From Halomonas organivorans (GTDB lineage: Bacteria > Pseudomonadota > Gammaproteobacteria > Pseudomonadales > Halomonadaceae), in NCBI RefSeq assembly GCF_014192055.1, contig NZ_JACHXM010000003.1:124001-188000 (forward strand): a stretch of 64,000 nucleotides of DNA, read 5' to 3'. A model generated the notes under the pieces. That model had not been told where the DNA came from and did not search any database. It saw nothing but the letters and a program-made list of their open reading frames with translations. Of this stretch, positions 1 through 10,706 are shown one piece after another. A program made the translations under genes and the position numbers. The first letter of the stretch is position 1. Each line of letters starts with the position of its first letter.

Positions 1-93
1 CCGACCGCCGGCCGCGACCAGGCGCTCGGCGGTGGCCGCTCCCAGGCCGGAAGCGGCACCGGTGATCAGAAAGGCGTTGTCCTTCACTTGCAT
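1..93 (-). CDS. Short-chain dehydrogenase/reductase, N-terminal fragment (cut by window edge)
   Basis: Only the first 31 codons are inside the window. They read MQVKDNAFLITGAASGLG..., the N-terminal beta strand and TGxxxGxG dinucleotide-binding loop of a classical short-chain dehydrogenase. A good ribosome-binding site (GAGGAG) precedes the ATG. It starts 15 bases after the stop of the acyl-CoA synthetase, so the two are almost certainly one operon. That pairing, with a thiolase nearby, suggests a 3-hydroxyacyl-CoA dehydrogenase of the HSD17B10 type working in fatty or branched-chain acyl-CoA oxidation. The substrate is inference; the family call is secure. Confidence 0.85.
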   Translation of the reverse strand, partial: MQVKDNAFLITGAASGLGAATAERLVAAGGR

Positions 94-108
94 CGAGAGT
101 CTCCTCGG

Positions 109-1779
<1,671 letters not shown>

Positions 1780-1890
1780 GAGCTGCCCTCTTGGCTGACG
1801 GCCCCTTCTCGGGGCCATTGTGCTTGTTGTCGGCGATCGGCCGTCTGCCGGCACGGGTGCCTCTTGGCGAATCCGGCTCGCTGTTATACA

Positions 1891-1923
1891 GTTGACGTAA
1901 ACGTCAACCTAGCAAGCGCTAGG
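1891..1923. promoter_or_regulatory. Operator-like inverted repeats upstream of the acyl-CoA synthetase operon
   Basis: Two adjacent inverted repeats: GTTGACGTAAACGTCAAC at 1891-1908 (8-base arms) and CCTAGCAAGCGCTAGG at 1908-1923 (6-base arms). The reverse complement shares the block CTAGCGCTTGCTNGGTTGAC with the region just upstream of the TetR gene at 2612-2630. Paired sites at both promoters are what a TetR autoregulator controlling its neighbour would need. Binding is inference. Confidence 0.6.
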
Positions 1924-2020
1924 TACACGCTAGAGGCTTCTCGTCGATGGGGCAAGATGTAAAGCGACAGGATGAACTAGACGATGGTCGAGCCCGCCGA
2001 ACGGCGGGCGACGTGAAGCA

Positions 2021-2599
2021 TCAGGCGCGAGGGGACATGAGCATGGCGATGAGTTCCCGGGCCAGGTCCTCCGGAGAGCGTTCGCCCTCGGGGTCGTACC
2101 AGCGCACGGTCCAGTTGAGCGCGCCCATCACGAAGCGCGACACCAGGAAGCGATCGCCCTGGATCACCCCAGCCGCCAGCGCCTCGTCGATGACCGTCTC
2201 CCACAGCGCCTCGTAGGCGTCACGCAGGTGGCTGAGATGGGCACGAGCCTGGCCGTCCAGACGGCGCCACTCGTAGAGTGCCACTACATGGGCATTGCGG
2301 TCTGTGAGCAGGGTCGCCAGATGGGCCCGGGCCATGGCGTGCAACCTCGCTTCCGGGTCGCTGTCGCATTCCTCGAGGGCGGCACGCGCGATGCTCAGGG
2401 CATTCTCGGTGCCCTCCTCGATCACCGCGGCCAGGATCTCCTGCTTGTCGCGGAAATGATGGAAGAGGCTGCCCGACTTGATCCCCATCTCCTGGGCCAG
2501 CATGCGCACCGTGGTACGGTCGAAGCCTTCCTGGACGAACAGCTGGGCGGCCTGACGTGTGAGCTCCTTGCGGCGCGGCGAGTCATTCATTACATTCAT
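2021..2599 (-). CDS. TetR family transcriptional regulator
   Basis: A 192-residue regulator. Residues about 10-55 form the TetR helix-turn-helix (AAQLFVQEGFDRTTVRMLAQ, then GIKSGSLFHHFRDK with the conserved F/Y-HHF recognition helix). The remainder is a helical ligand pocket of unrelated sequence, usual for the family. It sits between the acyl-CoA synthetase operon (same strand, downstream) and a divergent thiolase. Shared operator-like sequence lies before it and before the synthetase, so it probably represses acyl-CoA degradation genes and itself, released by an acyl-CoA or acid. No strong ribosome-binding site is visible; the second ATG, three codons in, is an alternative start. Confidence 0.9.
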   Translation of the reverse strand: MNVMNDSPRRKELTRQAAQLFVQEGFDRTTVRMLAQEMGIKSGSLFHHFRDKQEILAAVIEEGTENALSIARAALEECDSDPEARLHAMARAHLATLLTDRNAHVVALYEWRRLDGQARAHLSHLRDAYEALWETVIDEALAAGVIQGDRFLVSRFVMGALNWTVRWYDPEGERSPEDLARELIAMLMSPRA

Positions 2600-2600
2600 C

Positions 2601-2630
2601 GACGTTTACACTAGCGCTTGCTTGGTTGAC
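2601..2630. promoter_or_regulatory. Operator-like site between tetR and thiolase
   Basis: Contains CTAGCGCTTGCTTGGTTGAC, matching the site at 1891-1923 (on the other strand) in 19 of 20 positions, and GACGTTTAC as in the first repeat there. It lies immediately upstream of the TetR start codon and about 90 bases from the divergent thiolase, so it could control both. Confidence 0.55.
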
Positions 2631-2718
2631 CTTGAGAGAACCATAGCCCCGCCGGCGGGTCAACGCGCCGACGGTCTCTGACCTTCACGACGAAAACCCC
2701 AGAGTCGGGAGACCCTAC

Positions 2719-3906
2719 ATGAGCGATTCCACAGACATCGTCTTCCTCTCCGCCGCACGCACGCCCATGGGCGGCCTGCTGGGCAGCCTTTCCAGCCTCA
2801 GCGCGCCGACGCTCGCGGCCACGGCGATCCGCGCCGCCATCGAGCGCGCCGGCATCGAGGCCGACGCCCTCGACGAAGGCATCCTGGGCTGCGTGCTGCC
2901 CGCAGGCGTCAAGCAAGGACCTGCCCGCCAGGCCATGCGCCAGGCCGGCATCCCCGACGGCATCGGTGCCACCACCGTCAACAAGCTGTGCGGCTCCGGC
3001 ATGAAGGCCACCATGCTGGCCCATGACCTGATCCGCGCCGGCAGCGGCGACATCCTGCTGGCCGGCGGCATGGAGTCGATGTCCAACGCGCCCCACGTGT
3101 TGACCAAGGCGCGCGGCGGCTATCGCCTGGGCCACGGCGAGCTCAAGGACCACATGTTCCTGGACGGCCTCGAGGACGCCGAAACGGGGCAGCTGATGGG
3201 CGGCTTCGCCCAGCAGGTCGCCAGCGCCCGTGACTATTCCCGCGAGCGCCTGGACGATTTCGCCATCGCCTCCCTCGAGCGGGCCATGGCCGCCACCAAC
3301 GCCGGGCACCTTGACGCGGAGATGGCCCCGGTCACGGTCCCGGGCCGACACGGCGATACCCTCGTCGAGCACGACGAGCAGCCCTTCCAGGCCAAGCTCG
3401 ACAAGATCCGCTCGCTGCGCCCGGCCTTCGCCAAGGACGGGACCATCACCGCCGCCAACTCGAGCTCCATCTCCGACGGCGCCTCGGCGCTGATTCTGGC
3501 CAGTCGGGCCGCGGCAGAGCGTGCGGGGGCCAAGCCCATCGCGCGCATGCTGGGCCACAGCACCCACTCGCGGCATCCCAGCGAATTCACCATCGCCCCG
3601 GTCGGCGCCATCGAGAAGCTGATGACCAGGCTCGGCTGGGGCGTGGGCGACGTCGATCTGTTCGAGATCAACGAGGCCTTCGCCGTGGTCACCCTGATCG
3701 CCATGGACGACCTGGGCCTGCCCCACGACAAGGTCAACGTCTTCGGCGGCGCCTGCGCCCAGGGCCACCCCATCGGTTCCACCGGCTCGCGCATCATCGC
3801 CACCCTGATTCACGCCCTGCGCCAGCGCGGCGGCAAGCGCGGCATCGCCAGCCTGTGCATCGGCGGCGGCGAGGCCACGGCGGTGGCCGTCGAGCTGGTC
3901 GACTAG
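2719..3906 (+). CDS. Acetyl-CoA C-acyltransferase (thiolase)
   Basis: A 395-residue thiolase that would cleave 3-oxoacyl-CoA with CoA or condense two acetyl-CoA. The nucleophilic Cys91 is in NKLCGSGMK, the EINEAF motif and the HPIGSTGS histidine motif follow, and the C-terminal CIGGGEA cysteine is present, so all catalytic elements are intact. A GGGAGA ribosome-binding site precedes the ATG. It is divergent from the TetR gene and followed after 10 bases by a hydrolase in the same direction. With the synthetase and dehydrogenase across the regulator it makes the ends of a beta-oxidation-type route. Biosynthetic versus degradative direction cannot be told from sequence; the regulator context favours degradation. 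Confidence 0.92.
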   Translation: MSDSTDIVFLSAARTPMGGLLGSLSSLSAPTLAATAIRAAIERAGIEADALDEGILGCVLPAGVKQGPARQAMRQAGIPDGIGATTVNKLCGSGMKATMLAHDLIRAGSGDILLAGGMESMSNAPHVLTKARGGYRLGHGELKDHMFLDGLEDAETGQLMGGFAQQVASARDYSRERLDDFAIASLERAMAATNAGHLDAEMAPVTVPGRHGDTLVEHDEQPFQAKLDKIRSLRPAFAKDGTITAANSSSISDGASALILASRAAAERAGAKPIARMLGHSTHSRHPSEFTIAPVGAIEKLMTRLGWGVGDVDLFEINEAFAVVTLIAMDDLGLPHDKVNVFGGACAQGHPIGSTGSRIIATLIHALRQRGGKRGIASLCIGGGEATAVAVELVD

Positions 3907-3916
3907 GCGCGATGCC

Positions 3917-4714
3917 GTGAGAGAGGGCCGGGAAACACGCATCGCGACCCCGCAGGGCGAGCTGTACGCCGTGCGATGGATGCCGCCGCGAGGAGAAGAC
4001 GCCGACAGGACGCCCGTGGTGCTGCTGCACGATTCGCTGGGCAGCGTCTCGCTGTGGCGGAGCTTTCCGGCCCGACTGGCGTGCACCCTGAACCGCCCGG
4101 TGGTGGCCTACGATCGCCTGGGCTACGGCCGGTCGGCGCCCTACCCCGGACAACTGCCCCCGAGCTTCATCGATGACGAGGCGAGCAGCGGCTTCGCCGC
4201 CTTGCGGGAGCGCCTGGGGCTGGCGCGTTTCATGGTGCTGGGCCACAGCGTAGGCGGCGGCATGGCCGCCAACATCGCGGCACGCCATCCCGACGCCTGC
4301 GACGCGATGATCACCGTCGCGGCCCAGGCCTTCACCGAGCCCCGCACGTTGGCCGGCATCCGCACCGCCGAGCGCGCCTTCACGGCCCCCGGACAGATGG
4401 AGCGGCTGGCCCGCCATCACGGCGACAAGGCCGATTGGGTGCTGCGCGCCTGGGTGGACACCTGGCACTCCGAAGCCTTCCGGCACTGGCGGCTGGATGA
4501 GGCTCTGGGCGGCGTTCGCTGTCCCACCCTGGCCGTCCACGGCGAACGCGACGAATACGGCTCCCCGCAACAGCCCCGGCGCATCGCGGCCCTGACGCCG
4601 GGCCCCGACGAGCCGCTTATGCTCGCGGACTGCGGTCATGTGCCCCACCGAGAGTGCCCCGAGCGGTTGATCGACGGCATCGCACCCTTCGTCGCCGCCT
4701 CGACGGCCAGCTGA
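3917..4714 (+). CDS. Alpha/beta-fold hydrolase
   Basis: A 265-residue single-domain alpha/beta hydrolase. The oxyanion HD region (VVLLHDSLGS), the nucleophile elbow GHSVGGG (Ser), the acid in HGERDEYGSP and the base in DCGHVPHRE are all visible, so a working Ser-Asp-His triad is predicted. The start is GTG, 10 bases after the thiolase stop, implying translational coupling and a linked role such as thioester or ester hydrolysis. No membrane or export signal is present, so it is cytoplasmic. Its substrate is unknown. Confidence 0.88.
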   Translation: MREGRETRIATPQGELYAVRWMPPRGEDADRTPVVLLHDSLGSVSLWRSFPARLACTLNRPVVAYDRLGYGRSAPYPGQLPPSFIDDEASSGFAALRERLGLARFMVLGHSVGGGMAANIAARHPDACDAMITVAAQAFTEPRTLAGIRTAERAFTAPGQMERLARHHGDKADWVLRAWVDTWHSEAFRHWRLDEALGGVRCPTLAVHGERDEYGSPQQPRRIAALTPGPDEPLMLADCGHVPHRECPERLIDGIAPFVAASTAS

Positions 4715-4780
4715 GGTCCGGCGAGCCCGATCGCGCCGACATCCTGCGGCATCGTACGCGACCATCGCCGGCTGGATGAG

Positions 4781-4796
4781 ATGAGCCATGGCTCAT
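4781..4796. promoter_or_regulatory. Perfect 16-bp palindrome upstream of MFS gene
   Basis: ATGAGCCATGGCTCAT reads the same on both strands and lies 40 bases before the transporter start codon. Its position and perfect symmetry suggest a repressor or activator site; no regulator is identified in the window. Confidence 0.4.
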
Positions 4797-4836
4797 AGGA
4801 TGGTCGCTCCAGCATCGCATCAGCGGATTTCCTGTC

Positions 4837-6021
4837 ATGCGCTCGCCCTCGCGCCATCCCCTGGCCATCATCGTCATCGCCCAGCTGTTCGGCACCTCGC
4901 TGTGGTTCAGCGTCAACGGCGTGGGGCTGTCGCTCGCCGGTGACCTGGGACTCTCCGACGCCGACCTCGGCCGGCTGACGCTGGCCGTGCAGGCCGGCTT
5001 CATCCTCGGTGCCCTCGGGCTTGCCACCAGCGGACTCACCGATCGCTTCCGTGCCAGCCGCGTGTTCGCCACCGCCTGCCTGGCCGGCGCCCTGGCCAAT
5101 GCCGGCTTCATACTGGCCGCTCCCCACCCCGCGCTCGCCCTGGCGCTGCGCTTTCTCACCGGCGTCTGCCTGGCGGGCATCTATCCGCTGGGCATGAAGC
5201 TGGTGATCGGCTGGACGCCGCGCTACACCGGGGCGGCGCTGTCCTGGCTGCTGGGCATGCTGACGCTGGGCACCGCCCTGCCCCACCTGCTGCGCGGCGC
5301 CACCCTGGGGCTGTCCTGGCAGATGCCGCTGCTGGGCGCCTCTATGCTGGCACTCGCCGGCGGCGCCCTGGTCCTGGCCCTGGGCGACGGGCCGCACCTG
5401 CCGCCACCAGGCGGCCGAGCGCGCCTGCGCGAGGGGTTGGCCGCGCTGCGCGATCCGCGCTTTCGCTCGGTGGCCGGCGGCTACTTCGGCCACTGCTGGG
5501 AGCTCTACGCGGTATGGACCCTGACGCCCTTCCTGGTCGGCCGCGAGCTCGACCGTCTGTCGGCCCCTGCATCACTGATCCCGTGGCTGGCCTTCACCGT
5601 GATCGCGCTGGGCGCGGTGGGTTGCGTATTGGGCGGTCGGCTGAGCCGGCGACTGGACAGCCTGCCGGTGGCCCGAGGCGCGCTGGCCATCTCGGGGCTG
5701 ATCTGCCTGGGCTATCCATTGCTCGCGCATGTGTCGCCCTGGTGGCTGCTGGCGCTGATGGCGCTGTGGGGGCTGACGGTGATCGCCGATTCGCCGCAGT
5801 TCTCCGCCCTGGCCGCCGCCAACGCCCCGCGCGCTCACGTGGGGTCGACGCTGGCGGTGATGAACGCCATCGGCTTCAGCCTGACGATTCCCGGCATCTG
5901 GCTGACCACCGCGCTATGGGACTCTCAAGGCCCCTGGACGATCTGGTGGCTGCTACCGGGCCCGGCGCTCGGGCTCTGGTGCCTGCGTCGACACGTGCCT
6001 CGGGACGAGGCGGTCACCTGA
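4837..6021 (+). CDS. Major facilitator superfamily transporter
   Basis: A 394-residue integral membrane protein with about 12 hydrophobic helices. The loop after helix 2 carries a degenerate MFS motif (SGLTDRFRASR), and RFLTGVCLAGIYPLGMKL resembles motif C/helix 4 of drug and anion MFS families. No signal beyond the first helix is seen. It stands alone after a 122-base gap containing a palindrome and converges on pstB. The substrate is unknown; closest in style to the CynX/NimT-like and sugar/anion subfamilies, but I cannot assign one. Confidence 0.85.
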   Translation: MRSPSRHPLAIIVIAQLFGTSLWFSVNGVGLSLAGDLGLSDADLGRLTLAVQAGFILGALGLATSGLTDRFRASRVFATACLAGALANAGFILAAPHPALALALRFLTGVCLAGIYPLGMKLVIGWTPRYTGAALSWLLGMLTLGTALPHLLRGATLGLSWQMPLLGASMLALAGGALVLALGDGPHLPPPGGRARLREGLAALRDPRFRSVAGGYFGHCWELYAVWTLTPFLVGRELDRLSAPASLIPWLAFTVIALGAVGCVLGGRLSRRLDSLPVARGALAISGLICLGYPLLAHVSPWWLLALMALWGLTVIADSPQFSALAAANAPRAHVGSTLAVMNAIGFSLTIPGIWLTTALWDSQGPWTIWWLLPGPALGLWCLRRHVPRDEAVT

Positions 6022-6148
6022 CTCGGGCGCCGATCAGCGCAGCGCAGCCGGACGAGAGACCTCGGCGATGCGGCCATGGCCACGATGGCACATGGCAGGC
6101 CATTCCCGTGCGATCGACGTGACGATCGCCTGACGCGCTCGGAAACGA

Positions 6149-6178
6149 CGACGGGGAGGCGCGGTCGCCTCCCCGTCG
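6149..6178. terminator. Hairpin between convergent MFS gene and pstB
   Basis: A 13-base-pair GC-rich stem (6149-6161 with 6166-6178, loop CGGT) lies midway between the two convergent stop codons. No long T-run follows on either strand, though TCGTTTCC follows on the minus side, so it may act as a weak bidirectional terminator. Confidence 0.55.
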
Positions 6179-6200
6179 ATCCCCCGCGGACCCGCCGCGA

Positions 6201-7046
6201 TCAGCCGTAACGGCCGGTGATGTAGTCCTCGGCCTTCTTGGTGGCCGGATTGGAGAACATGGTCTGGGTATCGTTGTACTCGACCAGTTCGCCGAGGTGG
6301 AAGAACGCCGTGTAGTCGGCGACCCGCGCGGCCTGCTGCATGTTGTGGGTCACGGTGATGATGGTGAACTGCTGCTTGAGCTTGTCCATCAGGTCCTCGA
6401 TGGTCGCCGTGGAGATCGGATCCAGGGCCGAGGTCGGCTCGTCCATCAGGATGACATCGGGCTGGACGGCGATCGCCCGGGCGATGCACAGGCGCTGCTG
6501 CTGGCCGCCGGACAGCGAGGTGCCGGGCTCCTGCAGCTTGTCCTTCACCTCTTCCCAGAGCCCCGCATCGCGCAGCGAGCGCTCCACCAGTTCGTCGGTG
6601 TCGGCCTTGCGGCTCACCAGGTCGTGCATGCGCGGCGCATAGGCGATGTTGTCGTAGATCGACTTGGGAAAGGGGTTGGGCTTCTGGAACACCATGCCGA
6701 CGCGGCGACGCAGGGCCACCTCGTCCATCTTCGCCTCGTTGACGTCGCGACTGTCCATCTCCACCAGGCCGGCGATACGCACGCTGGGGATCAGGTCGTT
6801 CATGCGATTGAGGCAGCGCAGGAACGTCGACTTGCCGCAGCCGGACGGGCCGATCAGGGCCGTGATGTTCTTCTGGTAGACATCGATGTTGATGTCCCGC
6901 AGCGCCTGGGTCTCACCGTACCAGAGGTTGAGGTCACGCACCCGCACGCTCAGCTCGTGATTGGCCTGCTCGTTGCGGGTCACGGGTTCCCCGGCACTGT
7001 GACCGGTCATGGGTGTCATGCTCCGCTGGGCTACTTGAATGTTCAT
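6201..7046 (-). CDS. pstB: Phosphate ABC transporter ATP-binding protein PstB
   Basis: The ATPase of the high-affinity phosphate importer, on the cytoplasmic face. Walker A is GPSGCGKST, the Q-loop is in [15 protein letters not shown] (the NPFP-containing Q-loop is characteristic of PstB), the ABC signature is LSGGQQQR and Walker B is [12 protein letters not shown]; the H-loop is TVTHNMQQ. The C-terminus EDYITGRYG is the family hallmark. I place the start at MNIQVAQ because AGGA lies 9 bases before it; an upstream in-frame ATG lacks such a site. It is the last gene of pstSCAB. No phoU follows, unlike the enterobacterial operon. Confidence 0.96.
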   Translation of the reverse strand: MNIQVAQRSMTPMTGHSAGEPVTRNEQANHELSVRVRDLNLWYGETQALRDINIDVYQKNITALIGPSGCGKSTFLRCLNRMNDLIPSVRIAGLVEMDSRDVNEAKMDEVALRRRVGMVFQKPNPFPKSIYDNIAYAPRMHDLVSRKADTDELVERSLRDAGLWEEVKDKLQEPGTSLSGGQQQRLCIARAIAVQPDVILMDEPTSALDPISTATIEDLMDKLKQQFTIITVTHNMQQAARVADYTAFFHLGELVEYNDTQTMFSNPATKKAEDYITGRYG

Positions 7047-7076
7047 CTTGGCATGTCCTGTGTCGGGCCGCATGGC

Positions 7077-8243
7077 TTACCAGCGACGTTCGAATTTCTT
7101 GCGCAGCACCACGGCGGTGGCGTTGAGGGTAATCAGCACGGCGAGCAGCACCAGGATGCCTCCGGAGGTCTTCTCGACGAAGGCACGCTCGGGCTCGCCC
7201 GCCCAGGTGAAGATCTGCGCCGGCAGTACCGTGGCGGCATCGCTGAAGGAGGCGGTGACATCGGGGATGAAGGCCACCATGCCGACGATGATCAGCGGCG
7301 CCGTCTCGCCCATGGCCTGGGCCAGACCGATGATCGAGCCGGTCATGATGCCCGGCAGGGCCAGCGGCAGGACGTGGTCGCGCACCACCTGCCAGCGCGA
7401 GCAGCCCACCCCGAAGGCGGCGTGGCGAATGGCATCCGGCACGCTGCGCAGCGCCGTGCGGGTGGAGATGATGATCACCGGCAGGGTCATCAGGGCCAGG
7501 GTCAAGCCACCGACCAGCGGCGATGAGCGCGGCACGCCGAAGAAGTTGATGAAGATGGCCAGGCCCAGCAGACCGAACAGGATCGAGGGGATCGCCGCCA
7601 GGTTGTTGATGTTGATCTCGATCAGCTGGGTGAAGCGGTTATCCGGAGCGAACTCCTCGAGATACACCGCGGTCATCACGCCGATCGGAAAGGACACGGC
7701 GAGAGTCACCAGCAGGGTCATCACCGTCCCCATGGCGGCCGAGGCGATACCCGACAGCTCAGGCATCTTGGAGTCGCCGCTGGTAAAGAAGGTGGTGTTG
7801 AAGCGCAGCTCGGCGCGACCGTCGGCCTTGAGCCGGTCCACCACCGCCTGCTGGTTCGCGCTCAGTCGGGTGTGATGGCCCTTGAGGTACTGGTCGACTT
7901 CCGCATCGGCCATCACCCACTCCATGCGCGTGGTGCCGAGCAGCTCGGGATTGTCTTCCATGCGGCCGGGGATCAGGCGCAGGTAACCGCGGCTGACCAG
8001 CGGGCGCACGTCCTCCTGGACGGCGGCCAGGGGCAGCTCGGCGGCGCGCTCGCTGTAGTCGACCTGGACCTGGATCTGGGCCTGCTGGAAGGCCGGCAGG
8101 CCCTTGACCAGCATGTCGGCAAAGAACAGCACCAGGAACAGGCCGGCCAGCCCCAGGGCGCCCATGGATACCCACTTGAGGCGGGCGGACTTGCGGTGAC
8201 GACGCCGGAGCTGGGCGCTGATCTCGTCGAAGGATTGGCTCAT
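7077..8243 (-). CDS. pstA: Phosphate ABC transporter permease PstA
   Basis: A 388-residue inner-membrane permease. After the first membrane helix (residues about 25-50) comes a periplasmic insert of roughly 120 residues not found in the shorter E. coli protein (about 296), then the core permease with five helices. The EAA-type coupling loop, ending VVRDHVLPLALPGIMTG, contacts PstB. The C-terminus (KFERRW) is only about 30 bases before pstB translation. GGGAG precedes the start. The extended version is typical of pseudomonad and Halomonas-type Pst systems. Confidence 0.95.
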   Translation of the reverse strand: MSQSFDEISAQLRRRHRKSARLKWVSMGALGLAGLFLVLFFADMLVKGLPAFQQAQIQVQVDYSERAAELPLAAVQEDVRPLVSRGYLRLIPGRMEDNPELLGTTRMEWVMADAEVDQYLKGHHTRLSANQQAVVDRLKADGRAELRFNTTFFTSGDSKMPELSGIASAAMGTVMTLLVTLAVSFPIGVMTAVYLEEFAPDNRFTQLIEININNLAAIPSILFGLLGLAIFINFFGVPRSSPLVGGLTLALMTLPVIIISTRTALRSVPDAIRHAAFGVGCSRWQVVRDHVLPLALPGIMTGSIIGLAQAMGETAPLIIVGMVAFIPDVTASFSDAATVLPAQIFTWAGEPERAFVEKTSGGILVLLAVLITLNATAVVLRKKFERRW

Positions 8244-8260
8244 CGGAATGGCTCCCAGCG

Positions 8261-9517
8261 TTAAAGGTTGTTGATCCGGTACTTCTCGCGGAACCGGCGA
8301 ATCATGATCACCGACACCAGGTTCAGCGACAGGGTCACCACGAACAGCACCAGGCCCAGGGCGAAGGCCGAGAGGGTCTCGGCGCTGGCGAATTCCTGAT
8401 CACCGGTCAGGGCGGCGACGATGCGCACCGTCACGGTGGTCATGTCCTCCAGCGGGTTGGCGGTGAGGTTGGGGCGCATGCCGGCGGCCATCACCACGAT
8501 CATGGTCTCGCCCAGCGCCCGCGACACTGCCAGCAGCGAGGCGGAAATGATCCCCGGCAGCGCCGCCGGCACCACCACGTCACGGATGGTCTCGGCCTTG
8601 GTCATGCCCAGCGCCAGCGAGCCCTGGCGCATGCTGTCCGGTACCGAATTGATGACGTCGTCGGACAGCGAGGAGATGAAGGGGATGATCATGATGCCCA
8701 TCACCACGCCGGGGGCCAGGGCGTTGTTGAAGGAGGCCTCGAGGCCGAAGAACCCAGCCACGTCGACGATGAACGGCGCCACGGTAATCGCAGCGAAGAA
8801 GCCGTAGACCACGGTGGGAATGCCGGCCAGCACCTCGAGCACCGGCTTGGCCAGGGTCCGCACCCGCGCCGGCGCGAACTCGGCCATGTAGATCGCCGAC
8901 AGCAAGCCCACCGGAATCGCCACCAGCATGGCGATGGCGGTGATCATGAAGGTCCCGGCGAACAGCGGCACCGAGCCGAACTGGGCGGCGCTGGCGCCCT
9001 CCTCGGCACGGCCGGCGGCGGCCAGGAAGCTCGCGCCCGGATTCCAGGTGGTGCCGGTGATGAAGTCCCAGAAGCTCTGCATCTGGAAGAAGCGAATGGC
9101 CTCACCGACGATGGAGATCAGGATCCCGAAGGTGGTGAAGATCGAGATCAGCGCGGCGCCGGCCAGGAAGAAGCGGATGACCCGCTCGATGGCCTGGCGC
9201 GCGTGGAAGTCGGGCCGCACCAGCCGAATGCCGGCGGCCAGCCCCGCACAGCCGACCACCAGGCTGGCGGCCAGCAGATAGAGGGGCGAGATCGCAGTGC
9301 CCAGCAGCAGCATGGCCAGGGCGCCGACCACCCCTACGGCGATCGCCGGCCCGGCGGTGGACAGCACGCTGAACCAGGCGTACTGGTCGGGCTGGGCATA
9401 CATGGACGCGCCGCCGGCACGCACCTTGGCGGCCTTGGCACGCCCCAGGAAGAAGGCTATCAGACCCAGCACCAGCAGGGTGCCGCAGAACAGGGCGAGG
9501 AGTTGATTGGTCTGCAT
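8261..9517 (-). CDS. pstC: Phosphate ABC transporter permease PstC
   Basis: A 418-residue permease partner of PstA. Two extra hydrophobic segments at the N-terminus (residues about 5-25 and 50-100) precede the usual six-helix core. The core includes the EAA loop DVVVPAALPGIISASLLAVSRALGETM, here quoted in part, with the AxGETM motif of PstC/PstA proteins. It lies 17 bases upstream of pstA and 114 bases downstream of pstS; the latter gap holds a strong hairpin. Longer than E. coli PstC (319 residues) because of the N-terminal extension. Confidence 0.95.
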   Translation of the reverse strand: MQTNQLLALFCGTLLVLGLIAFFLGRAKAAKVRAGGASMYAQPDQYAWFSVLSTAGPAIAVGVVGALAMLLLGTAISPLYLLAASLVVGCAGLAAGIRLVRPDFHARQAIERVIRFFLAGAALISIFTTFGILISIVGEAIRFFQMQSFWDFITGTTWNPGASFLAAAGRAEEGASAAQFGSVPLFAGTFMITAIAMLVAIPVGLLSAIYMAEFAPARVRTLAKPVLEVLAGIPTVVYGFFAAITVAPFIVDVAGFFGLEASFNNALAPGVVMGIMIIPFISSLSDDVINSVPDSMRQGSLALGMTKAETIRDVVVPAALPGIISASLLAVSRALGETMIVVMAAGMRPNLTANPLEDMTTVTVRIVAALTGDQEFASAETLSAFALGLVLFVVTLSLNLVSVIMIRRFREKYRINNL

Positions 9518-9580
9518 AGGTGTCTCTCGGCGGAATGGATCCGCGGGGCCGGAACGACCGTCACCCCACCGGAACGTGCG

Positions 9581-9609
9581 CCGGCCGACAGCCCCTGGCT
9601 GCCGGCCGG
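9581..9609 (-). terminator. Intercistronic hairpin between pstS and pstC
   Basis: A 13-base-pair stem (9581-9593 with 9597-9609, three-base loop). In the minus-strand RNA every position pairs, one as G-U; in a plus-strand RNA that pair would be an A-C mismatch, so the fold favours the pst transcript. No T-run follows, so partial termination or 3'-end protection giving more pstS than pstCAB message is likelier than full termination. Confidence 0.6.
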
Positions 9610-9631
9610 TACAGGGCTGAGACCCGGCCTC

Positions 9632-10645
9632 TTACTTGAGGTCGGCCAGCTCGAGTGCCTCGTGATTCTCGACGGCGCTGCGGGCCTCGGCGCGCAGGTC
9701 TTCCGGCGCCGGAATCAGGCCGATGCCCTTGAGATAGCCGAGATCGCCGATCATCTGCTCGCTCATGAACATGTTGGCGTACTCGTTCATGGCCGGTACC
9801 GCGTCGGCGTGCTGGTTCTTCACGTAGAAGAACAGCGAGCGGGAGACCGGATATTCGCCGCTGCCGATGGCCTCGGGGGTCGGCTCGATGCCATCGATGC
9901 TGGCACCGATCAGGCTGTCGCCGTTCTCTTCCAGGAAGGAGTAGCCGAAGATCCCGAAGGCCTCGGTGTTCTCGGCCAGGCGCTGAACGATCAGGTTGTC
10001 GTTTTCGCCGGCATCGATGTAGGCACCATCGGCACGGATATCGGTGTAGCCTTCGCCGCCATAGACGTCCATGTCCTCGGAGGCGGCTTCCATCACCAGT
10101 TCCTCGAAGGCATCACGGGTGCCGGAGGTGGTGGGCGGACCGTAGACGGCGATCTTGCGATCCGGCAGCGAGGAATCGATGTCGCTCCACTTGGTGTAGG
10201 GGTTGTCGACCAGCTCACCGTCGACCGGCACCTTGGCGGCCAGGGCCAGGAACAGCTGCTCGCGGGTCAGGTTCAGGGCCTCGTTCTCGCTGGATTCGGC
10301 GAAGGCGATGCCGTCATAGCCGATGAAGGCCTCGGTGATGTCGGTCACGCCGTTCTCGGCGCAGCGCTCGAACTCGGAGGGCTTCATGCGGCGCGACGCG
10401 TTGGTGATGTCCGGGGTGTCATCGCCGACGCCGTTGCAGAACAGGCGCAGGCCGCCACCGGAACCGGTGGATTCGATGACCGGGGTCGGATGATCGGTGG
10501 TTGCGCCGAACTCCTCGGCCACGTAGCTGGCGAACGGATAGACGGTGCTGGACCCGACGATGCGAACCTGCTCGCGGGCTTGGGCGACACCGACTACGCC
10601 CATGACGGCGGCAGCGATAGCGGTGGTCTTGAGGATGCGGTTCAT
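9632..10645 (-). CDS. pstS: Phosphate-binding periplasmic protein PstS
   Basis: A 337-residue exported binding protein. A signal peptide (MNRILKTTAIAAAVMGVVGVAQA, quoted in part) ends at an AQA|R cleavage site. Phosphate-loop motifs are visible: VGSSTVYPFA near residue 32, ESTGSGGG near 58 and the TTSGTRDAFE segment near 168. Two cysteines flank the region about 70-100 and may form a disulfide. AGGAG is 8 bases before the start. First gene of the operon, with a Pho box upstream, so it should be induced by PhoB in phosphate starvation. Confidence 0.95.
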   Translation of the reverse strand: MNRILKTTAIAAAVMGVVGVAQAREQVRIVGSSTVYPFASYVAEEFGATTDHPTPVIESTGSGGGLRLFCNGVGDDTPDITNASRRMKPSEFERCAENGVTDITEAFIGYDGIAFAESSENEALNLTREQLFLALAAKVPVDGELVDNPYTKWSDIDSSLPDRKIAVYGPPTTSGTRDAFEELVMEAASEDMDVYGGEGYTDIRADGAYIDAGENDNLIVQRLAENTEAFGIFGYSFLEENGDSLIGASIDGIEPTPEAIGSGEYPVSRSLFFYVKNQHADAVPAMNEYANMFMSEQMIGDLGYLKGIGLIPAPEDLRAEARSAVENHEALELADLK

Positions 10646-10706
10646 GGAGAAAGCTCCTGTTCTGGGAAGTAATCATCCTGCGCGAGACACACGATGCCCC
10701 ACGAAA

